DNA of 64,000 nt from Pseudomonas putida NBRC 14164 (GTDB taxonomy: Bacteria > Pseudomonadota > Gammaproteobacteria > Pseudomonadales > Pseudomonadaceae), in the NCBI RefSeq assembly GCF_000412675.1, contig NC_021505.1, positions 5,326,501 to 5,390,500 on the forward strand, in the 5' to 3' direction. Of the stretch, positions 28,851-36,309 are shown piece by piece (position 1 is the first letter of the stretch; each line of letters begins with the position of its first letter). The notes beneath the pieces were generated by a model, which saw only the letters and a list, made by a program, of their open reading frames with translations, was not told the origin of the DNA and did no database searches. Position numbers and translations under genes: made by a program.

Positions 28851-30719
28851 GTGATCGTTTACGCTGCGACCAAACAGCAATTTCTTAAAGACAACGATAA
28901 CGATGACATTGAGGAGGTGATCCTCAGGCATTACAAGGAAGCTACCGGCAAGAACGTTGGCACCTCGGAAATCAGGTCGTGGCAAGGATCCCTGACGTAC
29001 ATGGCCAAGGTCCTTAGAGATGAGGGCCTGCCGAGCGATGCAGGGCTGGCCATTGAATTGCACATTCCGCAGTCGTCGAAGCGAATCGACTTTCTGCTCA
29101 CCGGTCGCGACGAAAACCAAGCAAAAAAGGCCGTACTGATCGAGCTGAAGCAATGGAGTAAGGCCAACGCCACAACCAAGGATGCCATCGTCAAAACGGC
29201 ATTGGGTGGAGGCCTTGTTGAGACCATTCACCCGTCCTACCAGGTATGGTCATATGCAGCGCTGCTGGAAGGCTTCAACGAGGCGGTGTATGACAAAAGC
29301 ATCGAAATCCGCCCGTGTGCCTACCTCCATAACTACGTCAGCGACGGCGTCATAGATTCAGCTCACTACGAGCCGCACATCAGCAGGGCTCCGCTGTTTC
29401 TGAAAGGCCCAGAAGAGCTCAGTAAACTCAGAAGCTTTCTGAAAAAGCATATTACTCATGGCGACAATAAGGAGGTTCTCTACGAGCTGTCCGAAGGAAA
29501 AATTCGCCCGTCCAAAGCGCTAGCCGAAGCGCTCGGGGGGTTGATGAAAGGCAAACCCGAGTTCGTATTGATTGACGATCAGAAAGCAATTTTCGAGTCG
29601 GCGCTGGCGGCGGCAAGCGAGGCCTCGGACCAAGCACCCAAGGTGATGATCATCGAAGGTGGACCGGGCACCGGGAAAACTGTTTTAGCTATCAATCTGC
29701 TGGTGAGGCTCACCGAACTGAAGCTGATGAGCAAATACGTCTCCAAGAACGCAGCCCCTCGCAAGGTCTACGAAAGCAAACTGGTTGGCACCATCAAACG
29801 CAGCCATTTCTCGAATTTCTTCTCAGGCTCTGGGGCATTCATCGACACTGAGTCCAACACATTCGATGCGCTTATCGTGGACGAAGCTCACCGGCTGAAC
29901 GAGAAAAGCGGGCTTTACGGAAACCTTGGGGAAAACCAGATCAAGGAGCTGATTGATTCAACGAAATGCTCAATTTTCTTCATTGATGAAGACCAGCGTG
30001 TAACCTTGAGCGACATCGGCACCAAGCAGGCAATACGCGCCTTTGCGAAAGCCAAGGGTGCAGTGGTTGAAGAACACGTGCTGTCGTCGCAGTTTCGCTG
30101 CAGTGGTTCCGACGGTTACCTGGCATGGCTGGATGACACGCTAAGCATTCGCTCGACAGCAAATCCGACGCTTGAGACTCAAGAGTACGAGTTTAATGTT
30201 TTCGACTCACCTCAGGCGATGCATGAAGCAATCAACGAGAAAAACCACGGAAACAAAGCTCGCGTGGTCGCGGGCTATTGCTGGCCTTGGTTGAGCAAGA
30301 AAGACCCCACCGCTGCTGATATCGTCATTGGTGACTACAAACGCCAATGGAACCTGGATCAGGATGGCAGCCTATGGATCGTCGCAGAGAACTCCGTCGA
30401 GCAGGTTGGCTGCATTCATACCTGCCAAGGTCTGGAAGTCGACTACATCGGGGTGATCATCGGGCCAGACCTGGTCGTACGTGACGGTAAGGTAGTGACA
30501 TCCCCGGATGAGCGCGACAAGCACGATAAATCGATTCGCGGCTGGAAAAAAATGATGAAAGAGCAACCTACCCTCGCGAGAAATGAAACAGACCTGATCA
30601 TCAAGAATACATACCGAACCCTGATGACACGCGGGATGAAGGGTTGCTACCTGTACTGCACCGACAAAGAGACTGCGCAATACTTCAAGAATCGGCTTAG
30701 CCAACATAGCAATCACTGA
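28851..30719 (+). CDS. PD-(D/E)xK nuclease - DUF2075 (Schlafen-3-type) helicase fusion
   Basis: 622 residues. N-terminal part (about 1-200): a restriction-endonuclease-like core, with E69, D80 in KRIDFLL and E98-x-K100 in AVLIELKQW fitting PD-(D/E)xK. C-terminal part (about 235-620): a P-loop DUF2075/SLFN-g3 helicase with Walker A GGPGTGKT (270-277), Walker B LIVDEAHR (341-348), FFIDEDQ (376-382), SSQFRCSGS (412-420), a UvrD-like HTCQGLEVDYIGVIIG and NTYRTLMTRGMKG. GTG start after AAGGA. Coupled with the MazG-like gene, A/T-richer than the neighbours, beside ssrA. Likely acts on nucleic acid; an antiphage role is inference. Confidence 0.85.
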   Translation: MIVYAATKQQFLKDNDNDDIEEVILRHYKEATGKNVGTSEIRSWQGSLTYMAKVLRDEGLPSDAGLAIELHIPQSSKRIDFLLTGRDENQAKKAVLIELKQWSKANATTKDAIVKTALGGGLVETIHPSYQVWSYAALLEGFNEAVYDKSIEIRPCAYLHNYVSDGVIDSAHYEPHISRAPLFLKGPEELSKLRSFLKKHITHGDNKEVLYELSEGKIRPSKALAEALGGLMKGKPEFVLIDDQKAIFESALAAASEASDQAPKVMIIEGGPGTGKTVLAINLLVRLTELKLMSKYVSKNAAPRKVYESKLVGTIKRSHFSNFFSGSGAFIDTESNTFDALIVDEAHRLNEKSGLYGNLGENQIKELIDSTKCSIFFIDEDQRVTLSDIGTKQAIRAFAKAKGAVVEEHVLSSQFRCSGSDGYLAWLDDTLSIRSTANPTLETQEYEFNVFDSPQAMHEAINEKNHGNKARVVAGYCWPWLSKKDPTAADIVIGDYKRQWNLDQDGSLWIVAENSVEQVGCIHTCQGLEVDYIGVIIGPDLVVRDGKVVTSPDERDKHDKSIRGWKKMMKEQPTLARNETDLIIKNTYRTLMTRGMKGCYLYCTDKETAQYFKNRLSQHSNH

Positions 30720-30765
30720 CAGTATCGTTTGCTTCTGGCGCAGCCGGTGTTGGCAAAGGGCGTGA

Positions 30766-31773
30766 CTACCCCACCTGCGACTTAAACGCATCGTACGCCG
30801 CTAACGACAAGTTGATCCCCTCCCGAACCGCACAAGCATAAGCTTGCTCCTTCCCCTTGCCCGGCAGGTAAACGCCCAAGCCCTCAAGCCGGGCCATCTG
30901 CTCCCCCAACCGTGAGGCAAAGCACTCGTCCAACAACCTGGGAGCAATCCCAATCACCAGCATCCCAGCCCCCGGCGATTCGCTACCAGCCCGAAAATCG
31001 CCTGCATCCAACGACCAATTGGCCCCCGTCACCCCCGCCGCAAGCACCTCAACCATCAACGCAATATTGGCCCCCCGACCGCCCCCAAACGCCAGCAACG
31101 TCCCGTGCAATGCCTCTCGCGCACTGCGCGTTTCATTGCCTTGTGCATCAACCGCCCAGCCTGCCGGTATCGCCTCCCCCGCTCCAGCGGCCCGCAGCAG
31201 GTTCACGTAGGCCGTGGCACTGCTGGCCTGGTCAATCGCCAATAACCGCCCCTCTGCATTGGCCGCTGCAAATGCGATCGGGTTGGTGGAATACAGCGGC
31301 CGACTCTGGCCCGCAACGGTGAGCAGCGGTGAGCCATTGGTGAACGCCAACGCGACCAGCCCCTCGCGCGCCAGGCGGCGGGTGTAATAGCCCAACTCGC
31401 CACAGGTAAAAGCGTTGAACTGCGCAAACACGGCGATACCCAGTTGATGCGCATTGCTGCGCAGCTGTGGGAAAGCACGATCAAACCCCAGTTGCGCGAT
31501 GCCTTGGCCCGCGTCGCAGCGGATCATGGCCGGCGCGACCTGGGTCACGATGGGCTCGGCAGCCGGGGCGATTCGGCCGGTGGCAAAGCCGCTGAGGTAA
31601 TCAGGCAAATGGCCGAAACCGAGTTCGTGTTGGCCATGGGCCTGGGCTGATACCGTGGCATCAGCAAGCGCAGAGGCCACCGCTTGGCTGGCGCCGTGGG
31701 CGAGGCAGAGCTGGTGGGCAAAGGCGGTGGCATCGGCCAGAGACAGGCGCTTTTCGGGTTTGTCGTTGTCCAT
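30766..31773 (-). CDS. Ldh2/MDH2-family NAD(P)-dependent oxidoreductase
   Basis: 335 residues of the family that holds Ldh2-type malate/lactate dehydrogenases, ureidoglycolate dehydrogenase and delta1-piperideine/pyrroline-2-carboxylate reductase (DpkA). Seen: the N-terminal AHGQHELGFGHLPDYL (family GHxSHG region, varied here), LAFTNGSPLLTVAGQSRPLYSTNPIAFA (cofactor region) and GGRGANIALMVEVLAAGVTG. Likely last gene of the minus-strand catabolic unit, 90 bases after the binding-protein gene. With a possible N-methyl amino-acid demethylase upstream, an imino- or 2-keto-acid reductase role is plausible; the substrate is unknown. Confidence 0.82.
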   Translation of the reverse strand: MDNDKPEKRLSLADATAFAHQLCLAHGASQAVASALADATVSAQAHGQHELGFGHLPDYLSGFATGRIAPAAEPIVTQVAPAMIRCDAGQGIAQLGFDRAFPQLRSNAHQLGIAVFAQFNAFTCGELGYYTRRLAREGLVALAFTNGSPLLTVAGQSRPLYSTNPIAFAAANAEGRLLAIDQASSATAYVNLLRAAGAGEAIPAGWAVDAQGNETRSAREALHGTLLAFGGGRGANIALMVEVLAAGVTGANWSLDAGDFRAGSESPGAGMLVIGIAPRLLDECFASRLGEQMARLEGLGVYLPGKGKEQAYACAVREGINLSLAAYDAFKSQVG

Positions 31774-31863
31774 GGTGGCTTCGGTGTTCTCGGATTGTAG
31801 GTGTGCCGCAGCCTGAGAACCTGCTGGGGCGGCGTTAGCCGCTCCTGCAGGATTTGATGACCT

Positions 31864-32697
31864 TTACTGAATCATCCTCGGCTCACCCACTTTTGCAGCC
31901 TCGCGGTCCAGGCCAAACGAGGCGAGGATTTCTGCGATTTCGCCCGAGGCGTGCAAGGCCTGAATGTTCTTGCCCAGGGCCTCGCCCAAGGCTGCGTTGG
32001 CCTTGGTGTACGGGAAGGCGCTTTGCCCGGGCTCAAGCGTGGCCTTGACCCGTTGATCGGGCTCAGACACCTTGATGCTCTTGCCGGGGTAGCCGCCCTT
32101 CTGCTGCGAAGAAACGGCCACCGCGAAGCTGTCCGCGCCAACCTGTATGCGCCTGGACGCCAAGTCCTGGGCCATGGCCACCGGGTTTGGGTAAAGCACC
32201 AGGTTATCGCCAAAGGCCTTCTTCAAATCGTCCACCCACAGGTAGCCCTGCACGGTGCCGATACGCTTGCCATCCAGTTCGGAGATCTTGGTGTAACCCT
32301 CATCCGAAATAATGCCCATCACGTCCAGGTACAACGGTGCCGACAAGCCCAATGCCTTGCTGCGCTCTGCCGTGCGATACCAATCACCGATGCCGACATC
32401 GGCGCGCTTTGCCACCACTGCCTGGACGACGGCTGCCGTGTCCACCACCATGGTTTTGACTTTCAGGCATTCGCGCTCGGCGATGCGCTTGATGATCTCG
32501 CCGTCCACGCCGCTCAACTGGTTGTTCGGCCCCGGTATCGAGTAGGGCGGGAACACATACGCCGCCACGGTGAGTACACCTGGGGTGATGGTTTCAAACT
32601 GGTTCGCGGGGGTGCATTCGGCCAGGGCGTACGGGGCGCCGGCCAGGGTCGAGCACAACAACATCCAACGGGTAAAACGTTTGAATGAGCGAGTCAT
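31864..32697 (-). CDS. ABC transporter substrate-binding protein (polar amino-acid type)
   Basis: 277 residues from ATG 32697, with a Sec signal (RFTRWMLLCSTLAGAPYALA, cleavage about residue 26) and a mature SBP_bac_3 fold: GVLTVAAYVFPPYS, GVDGEIIKRIAE, ADVGIGDWYRTAER, ELDGKRIGTVQG and the C-terminal LGEALGKNIQALHASGEIAEILASFGL. It belongs with the two permeases and the ATPase directly upstream and delivers the substrate of this catabolic unit. Two cysteines early in the mature protein (EC, and REC about 80) could pair. Ligand class inferred: amino acid or betaine-like. Confidence 0.92.
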   Translation of the reverse strand: MTRSFKRFTRWMLLCSTLAGAPYALAECTPANQFETITPGVLTVAAYVFPPYSIPGPNNQLSGVDGEIIKRIAERECLKVKTMVVDTAAVVQAVVAKRADVGIGDWYRTAERSKALGLSAPLYLDVMGIISDEGYTKISELDGKRIGTVQGYLWVDDLKKAFGDNLVLYPNPVAMAQDLASRRIQVGADSFAVAVSSQQKGGYPGKSIKVSEPDQRVKATLEPGQSAFPYTKANAALGEALGKNIQALHASGEIAEILASFGLDREAAKVGEPRMIQ

Positions 32698-32755
32698 GAC
32701 GTCACCTTTGCAATAAGAGAGCAGCGGCCGAAATCGGCGCGAGTGGCATTTGTTG

Positions 32756-33415
32756 TTATGGCTGGCTGGGTGCCAGTCTTTTTTCCAGCGCTGCCACGCC
32801 CAGGGTCGCCGGGGCGCAGACAGCGGCATACATCAAACCGGCCAGTATCAGCACCGGCATGTACTCGAACGTGGAGGAGCCAATGGACGATGCCCGGCTG
32901 ACAATTTCTGGCAGGGCGATGGTGAAACACAGCGACGAGGCCTGGAACATCATGATCGAGAACCCCAGCAACGATGGCAGCGCCACCCGCAAGGCCTGAG
33001 GCAGGATCACAAAGCGCAGTGCGTCGAACCGGTTGAGGCCGATCACTTCGGCGGCCTCGGTTTGCCCTGCGGCCACCGACTCGATGCCACCGCGAATGAT
33101 TTCACTGGTGTAGGCCGCCGTGCAGTACGCCATGGCCAGCGCAGCGGCCCAGAACGAGGTCAGGGTCAGGTTGACGCTGGGCAGGCCAAAGTAGAAGTAC
33201 TGCAGCAGGATCAGCGCCGGTGCACCACGCCCCAGTTCCACCACAACCAGGGAGGGGTAACGCAACCAGCGGCTCGGCGCCGAAACGCCCAAGGCCAGCA
33301 GCAGGCCCAGTACAACGCCCAGGCCCAGGCTCACCGCTGTCACCTGCATCGACAGCACAAAGCCTTTCCACAACTCCGGCAACCATTGCGCCCACATCGT
33401 CAGCAGTTCGCTCAT
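32756..33415 (-). CDS. ABC transporter permease (HisM/GlnP type)
   Basis: 219 residues with about five membrane segments and the amino-acid permease signatures GLPSVNLTLTSFWAAALAMAYCTAAYTSEIIRGGIE and the EAA loop (GQTEAAEVIGLNRFDALRFVILPQALRVALPSL). The start ATG at 33415 overlaps the previous permease stop (ATGA), so the two membrane subunits are translationally coupled and presumably form a heterodimer. Confidence 0.92.
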   Translation of the reverse strand: MSELLTMWAQWLPELWKGFVLSMQVTAVSLGLGVVLGLLLALGVSAPSRWLRYPSLVVVELGRGAPALILLQYFYFGLPSVNLTLTSFWAAALAMAYCTAAYTSEIIRGGIESVAAGQTEAAEVIGLNRFDALRFVILPQALRVALPSLLGFSIMMFQASSLCFTIALPEIVSRASSIGSSTFEYMPVLILAGLMYAAVCAPATLGVAALEKRLAPSQP

Positions 33416-34053
33416 CGGGCAATCCTCTGTTTCAACGTGGCCGACAGCCAACGTGAGCACAGGGCCACTGGCACGCTGAGCACCAGGTACACCACCGCCG
33501 CCGCGCTGTAGACGCTCAGGCCCTGAAAGGTTTGTTGTGAAACCTGATAAGCCTGAAAGCTGATATCACCCACGCCAATGGTCGAGGCCACGGCCGAATC
33601 CTTCAGCAGGCCGATGGCGTAGGTGGCTGAGGTGGGAATGGCGATACGCACCAACTGCGGCAACACCACATCGAAAAACCGTTGTGGCGCCGACAGGTTA
33701 AGCGCGTAGGCGGCTTCGAACTGGCCGGCGGGAATTGCCGCGAACGCACCACGGTATACCTCGGACATGTGCGCCGCCGTAATCAGCCCCAAACCAACCA
33801 CCGCTGCGGTAAACGGCGACAGGCTGACATAGCCGCCACCGATGCCGAAGAAGATGAAAAACAGCCAGACAATCGGGGGGATCGAGCGCAGAGTCAGTAC
33901 CAGCATGGCAGCCAGAACACTCAGCACCTTGACCCTGGACATGCGCAGTGCACAGATCGGAAACCCCAGCACTACGCCGACACAGAATGCGAGCATGGTA
34001 ACGGCAATGGTCCAGGGTACGCCGTTCAACAGCATCATCAGGATGTCTTGCAT
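33412..34053 (-). CDS. ABC transporter permease (HisM/GlnP type)
   Basis: 213 residues, about five membrane segments, with the EAA motif PAGQFEAAYALNLSAPQRFFDVVLPQLVRIAIP near 105-140. It partners the following permease. Its ATG overlaps the stop of the ATPase gene by one base, so four transporter genes are packed with almost no spacing. N-terminus MQDILMMLLNGVPWTIAVTMLAF fits the family. Confidence 0.92.
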   Translation of the reverse strand: MQDILMMLLNGVPWTIAVTMLAFCVGVVLGFPICALRMSRVKVLSVLAAMLVLTLRSIPPIVWLFFIFFGIGGGYVSLSPFTAAVVGLGLITAAHMSEVYRGAFAAIPAGQFEAAYALNLSAPQRFFDVVLPQLVRIAIPTSATYAIGLLKDSAVASTIGVGDISFQAYQVSQQTFQGLSVYSAAAVVYLVLSVPVALCSRWLSATLKQRIAR

Positions 34054-34862
34054 CAGCGATTCCTCACGGCCTGGAGAAACTGCACCACCCGTTCATGCTG
34101 GGGGTCGCGCATCACCTGCTGGCTTGGCCCGTGCTCGATGATGCGCCCGTCAGCCATTACCACCACACGGTCAGACACGGTTTCGGCGAAGTGCATCTCG
34201 TGGGTTACCACAATCATCGACATGCCTTCGCCGGCCAGCTCTTTCATCACCGCCAGCACCTCCAGGCCCAGCTCGGGGTCCAGCGCCGAGGTCGGCTCAT
34301 CGAACAGCATCAGCTCAGGGTCCAGTGCCAGGGCGCGGGCGATAGCGATGCGTTGCTGCTGGCCACCGGAGCAGCGCGCCGGATAATGCTGGGCCTTGTC
34401 AGCCAGCCCAACGCGTTCGAGCAGTTGCAAGGAGCGGGCGTCGGCGTCTTTGGCGCTGCGGCCCAAGGTGCGGATTTGCGCCAGGCTGACGTTGCGCAGC
34501 ACTGTCAGGTGCGGGAACAGATTGAACGACTGGAACACCATGCCAATGCGCCGGCGCAACTTGAGCAGCTCGGTACGGGGTAACGCCTTGCCCGCTTCGA
34601 TGTGCACGCCATCCATGCTGACCCGCCCCTTGGTCGGCGGCTCCAGTTGGTTGATGCAGCGCAGCAAGGTACTTTTGCCCGACCCGCTGGGGCCGATAAT
34701 GGCCACCACCTCGCCCTTGTTCATTTCAAAACACACGTCGTGCAACACGGGGTAAGGGCCAAACTGTTTGTGAATGCCCTCCAGGCACAAGAACGGTTCG
34801 GTGCTGGCCACCGGCCGCGGCGCCAAGGTGGGTGCGGTTTCAATCACGGTCATGCTGCTCAT
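34053..34862 (-). CDS. ABC transporter ATP-binding protein (GlnQ/HisP type)
   Basis: 269 residues: Walker A GPSGSGKS (57-64), Q-loop (GMVFQSFNLFPHL), signature CSGGQQQRIAIARAL (about 164), Walker B LMLFDEPTSALDPE and the H-loop TH (VVTHEMHF). A 25-residue N-terminal extension precedes the family core (LEGIHKQFG). It energises the two permeases that follow and lies 13 bases after the M24 gene. GlnQ-type ATPases serve polar amino-acid and related zwitterion importers. Confidence 0.94.
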   Translation of the reverse strand: MSSMTVIETAPTLAPRPVASTEPFLCLEGIHKQFGPYPVLHDVCFEMNKGEVVAIIGPSGSGKSTLLRCINQLEPPTKGRVSMDGVHIEAGKALPRTELLKLRRRIGMVFQSFNLFPHLTVLRNVSLAQIRTLGRSAKDADARSLQLLERVGLADKAQHYPARCSGGQQQRIAIARALALDPELMLFDEPTSALDPELGLEVLAVMKELAGEGMSMIVVTHEMHFAETVSDRVVVMADGRIIEHGPSQQVMRDPQHERVVQFLQAVRNR

Positions 34863-34875
34863 GGTTTTGCTCCAG

Positions 34876-36183
34876 CTATCGATCGCCGTCGACTAAGGGC
34901 GTGCGCGAGAGTTTGATCGGCCCGTTGGCGGTGATCAGCACCTGTTCCTCGAGCTTCACCCCTTCCCCTCCGCCTTGCTCACCAATGTAACTTTCCACCG
35001 ACACCACCATGTTTTCCTGGAACAGGCCGTCGTAGCCCCACTCGGCGAAATCCACGGCGTAGGCGACGCTGGGGTACTCGTCCACAAGGCCGACGCCGTG
35101 CAGCATCATCATGTAGCGGTTGTGCTCAAAGCGCTTGGGCACCGGCCAGCAGTGTTCGGCAAACTCGCGAAAGGACAGGCCCGGGCGCAGCAGCTCGACG
35201 TTGTGGTTGATCTGCTGCGAGGCGATGTCGAGCAAGTCGCGTTGGGCCATGGTCGGCGCCTTGCCGGGGCAGATGAAGCTGCGCGAGATGTCTGAAAGGT
35301 AACCGCCGGGGCCGACCATGTCGGTGTCGAAGCACACCATTTCACCTGCCTTGATGACCTTGTCGGTGGCGTCCTGAAACCACGGATTGGTGCGCGGCCC
35401 GGAGCTGAGCAAGCGGCTTTCGGCCCACTCGCCGCCGTGCGCGACGTTGGTGCCGTGCATGATGCTCCACAGCTGGTTTTCGGTAACCCCCGGCACCAGG
35501 CTTGTGCGCATGCGGGCAATGGCCAGGTCGCACACGCCCATGGACACCCGGTGGCTGGCCACTTCTTCGGCCGATTTGATCAGGCGTGCCTGCTCCATCA
35601 AGGGCTGCGCATCGAATAGCTCAATGCCCTGTTGCGTCAGGCGCTGCGCGCCCCAAGGGTCGCAGCGGTCCACCGCCAAGCGGCGGTTGCCGCCACCGTG
35701 GCGGGCCATCAGGTCTGCCACCTCCTGTGCCCAGCGCTCGGCTTTTTCCTGCACGCGGGGGCCGGCAAGAAAATACAGCCAGGGAATCGCCGGGCGAATT
35801 TCATCGATGGTTTCTACATGCTCGCTGTTGTGTCGGCTGCTGGTGAACTCGAACAGCACCACCGGGCCGTCGGTGGCCACGAACACATAGCGGCTGGGCG
35901 AGTGCATCACCCACAAACCAAGGTTATTGGTGTCGGTGGCATAGCGAATATTGATTGGGTCGGCCAGCAGAATGCCGGCGTAATCCTGGGCGCGCAGTTG
36001 CTCGCGAATGCGCTCCAGGCGGTAATGGCGCAAGGCTTTGCGGTCGATGGCGGCATACGCATCGAGTAACGCCGTGTCGACCGGCGCGATGGCATGTTCA
36101 GTGACCTTGGCATCGCTGCGAAAACGCAGGTCGCGTTCGGTTAACGCAGTGAGCAGCTCAATGGAATCAGAACCCGTTTGCAT
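34876..36183 (-). CDS. M24-fold DddP-like protein (candidate DMSP lyase or related hydrolase)
   Basis: 435 residues of the M24 'pita-bread' family, closest by eye to the DMSP lyase DddP. Shared blocks: RLLSSGPRTNPWFQ, CFDTDMVGPGGYLSDISRS, LHGVGLVDEYPSVAY and VVSVESYIGEQGG...VKLEEQVLI. Metal ligands would be D286, D288, D298, H362, E397 and E412; each is exactly nine positions before the DddP ligands I recall (D295, D297, D307, H371, E406, E421). Y357 and D368 fall on DddP Y366 and D377 with the same offset. Alternatives: ectoine hydrolase DoeA or an Xaa-Pro-type amidohydrolase. It stands between a flavoprotein demethylase-type gene and a matching ABC importer. Confidence 0.85.
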   Translation of the reverse strand: MQTGSDSIELLTALTERDLRFRSDAKVTEHAIAPVDTALLDAYAAIDRKALRHYRLERIREQLRAQDYAGILLADPINIRYATDTNNLGLWVMHSPSRYVFVATDGPVVLFEFTSSRHNSEHVETIDEIRPAIPWLYFLAGPRVQEKAERWAQEVADLMARHGGGNRRLAVDRCDPWGAQRLTQQGIELFDAQPLMEQARLIKSAEEVASHRVSMGVCDLAIARMRTSLVPGVTENQLWSIMHGTNVAHGGEWAESRLLSSGPRTNPWFQDATDKVIKAGEMVCFDTDMVGPGGYLSDISRSFICPGKAPTMAQRDLLDIASQQINHNVELLRPGLSFREFAEHCWPVPKRFEHNRYMMMLHGVGLVDEYPSVAYAVDFAEWGYDGLFQENMVVSVESYIGEQGGGEGVKLEEQVLITANGPIKLSRTPLVDGDR

Positions 36184-36309
36184 GCAACAACCTCCGCTGG
36201 GAAGAGTTTGATGTTCATCAAATTCAGTCAGACCAAACTTCGGGGCAGTAACTTAAGGTTTCTAAATCGGGTGACGGCTGTCTTTATTGTTGTGGGCAAC
36301 ACACGGTAG

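Noticed and set aside
26965..30765. Integrase or attachment-site duplicate of the ssrA 3' end
   Set aside because: I looked for a second GGTTCAAATCCCCCCGG-like copy and for tyrosine-recombinase motifs and saw neither.
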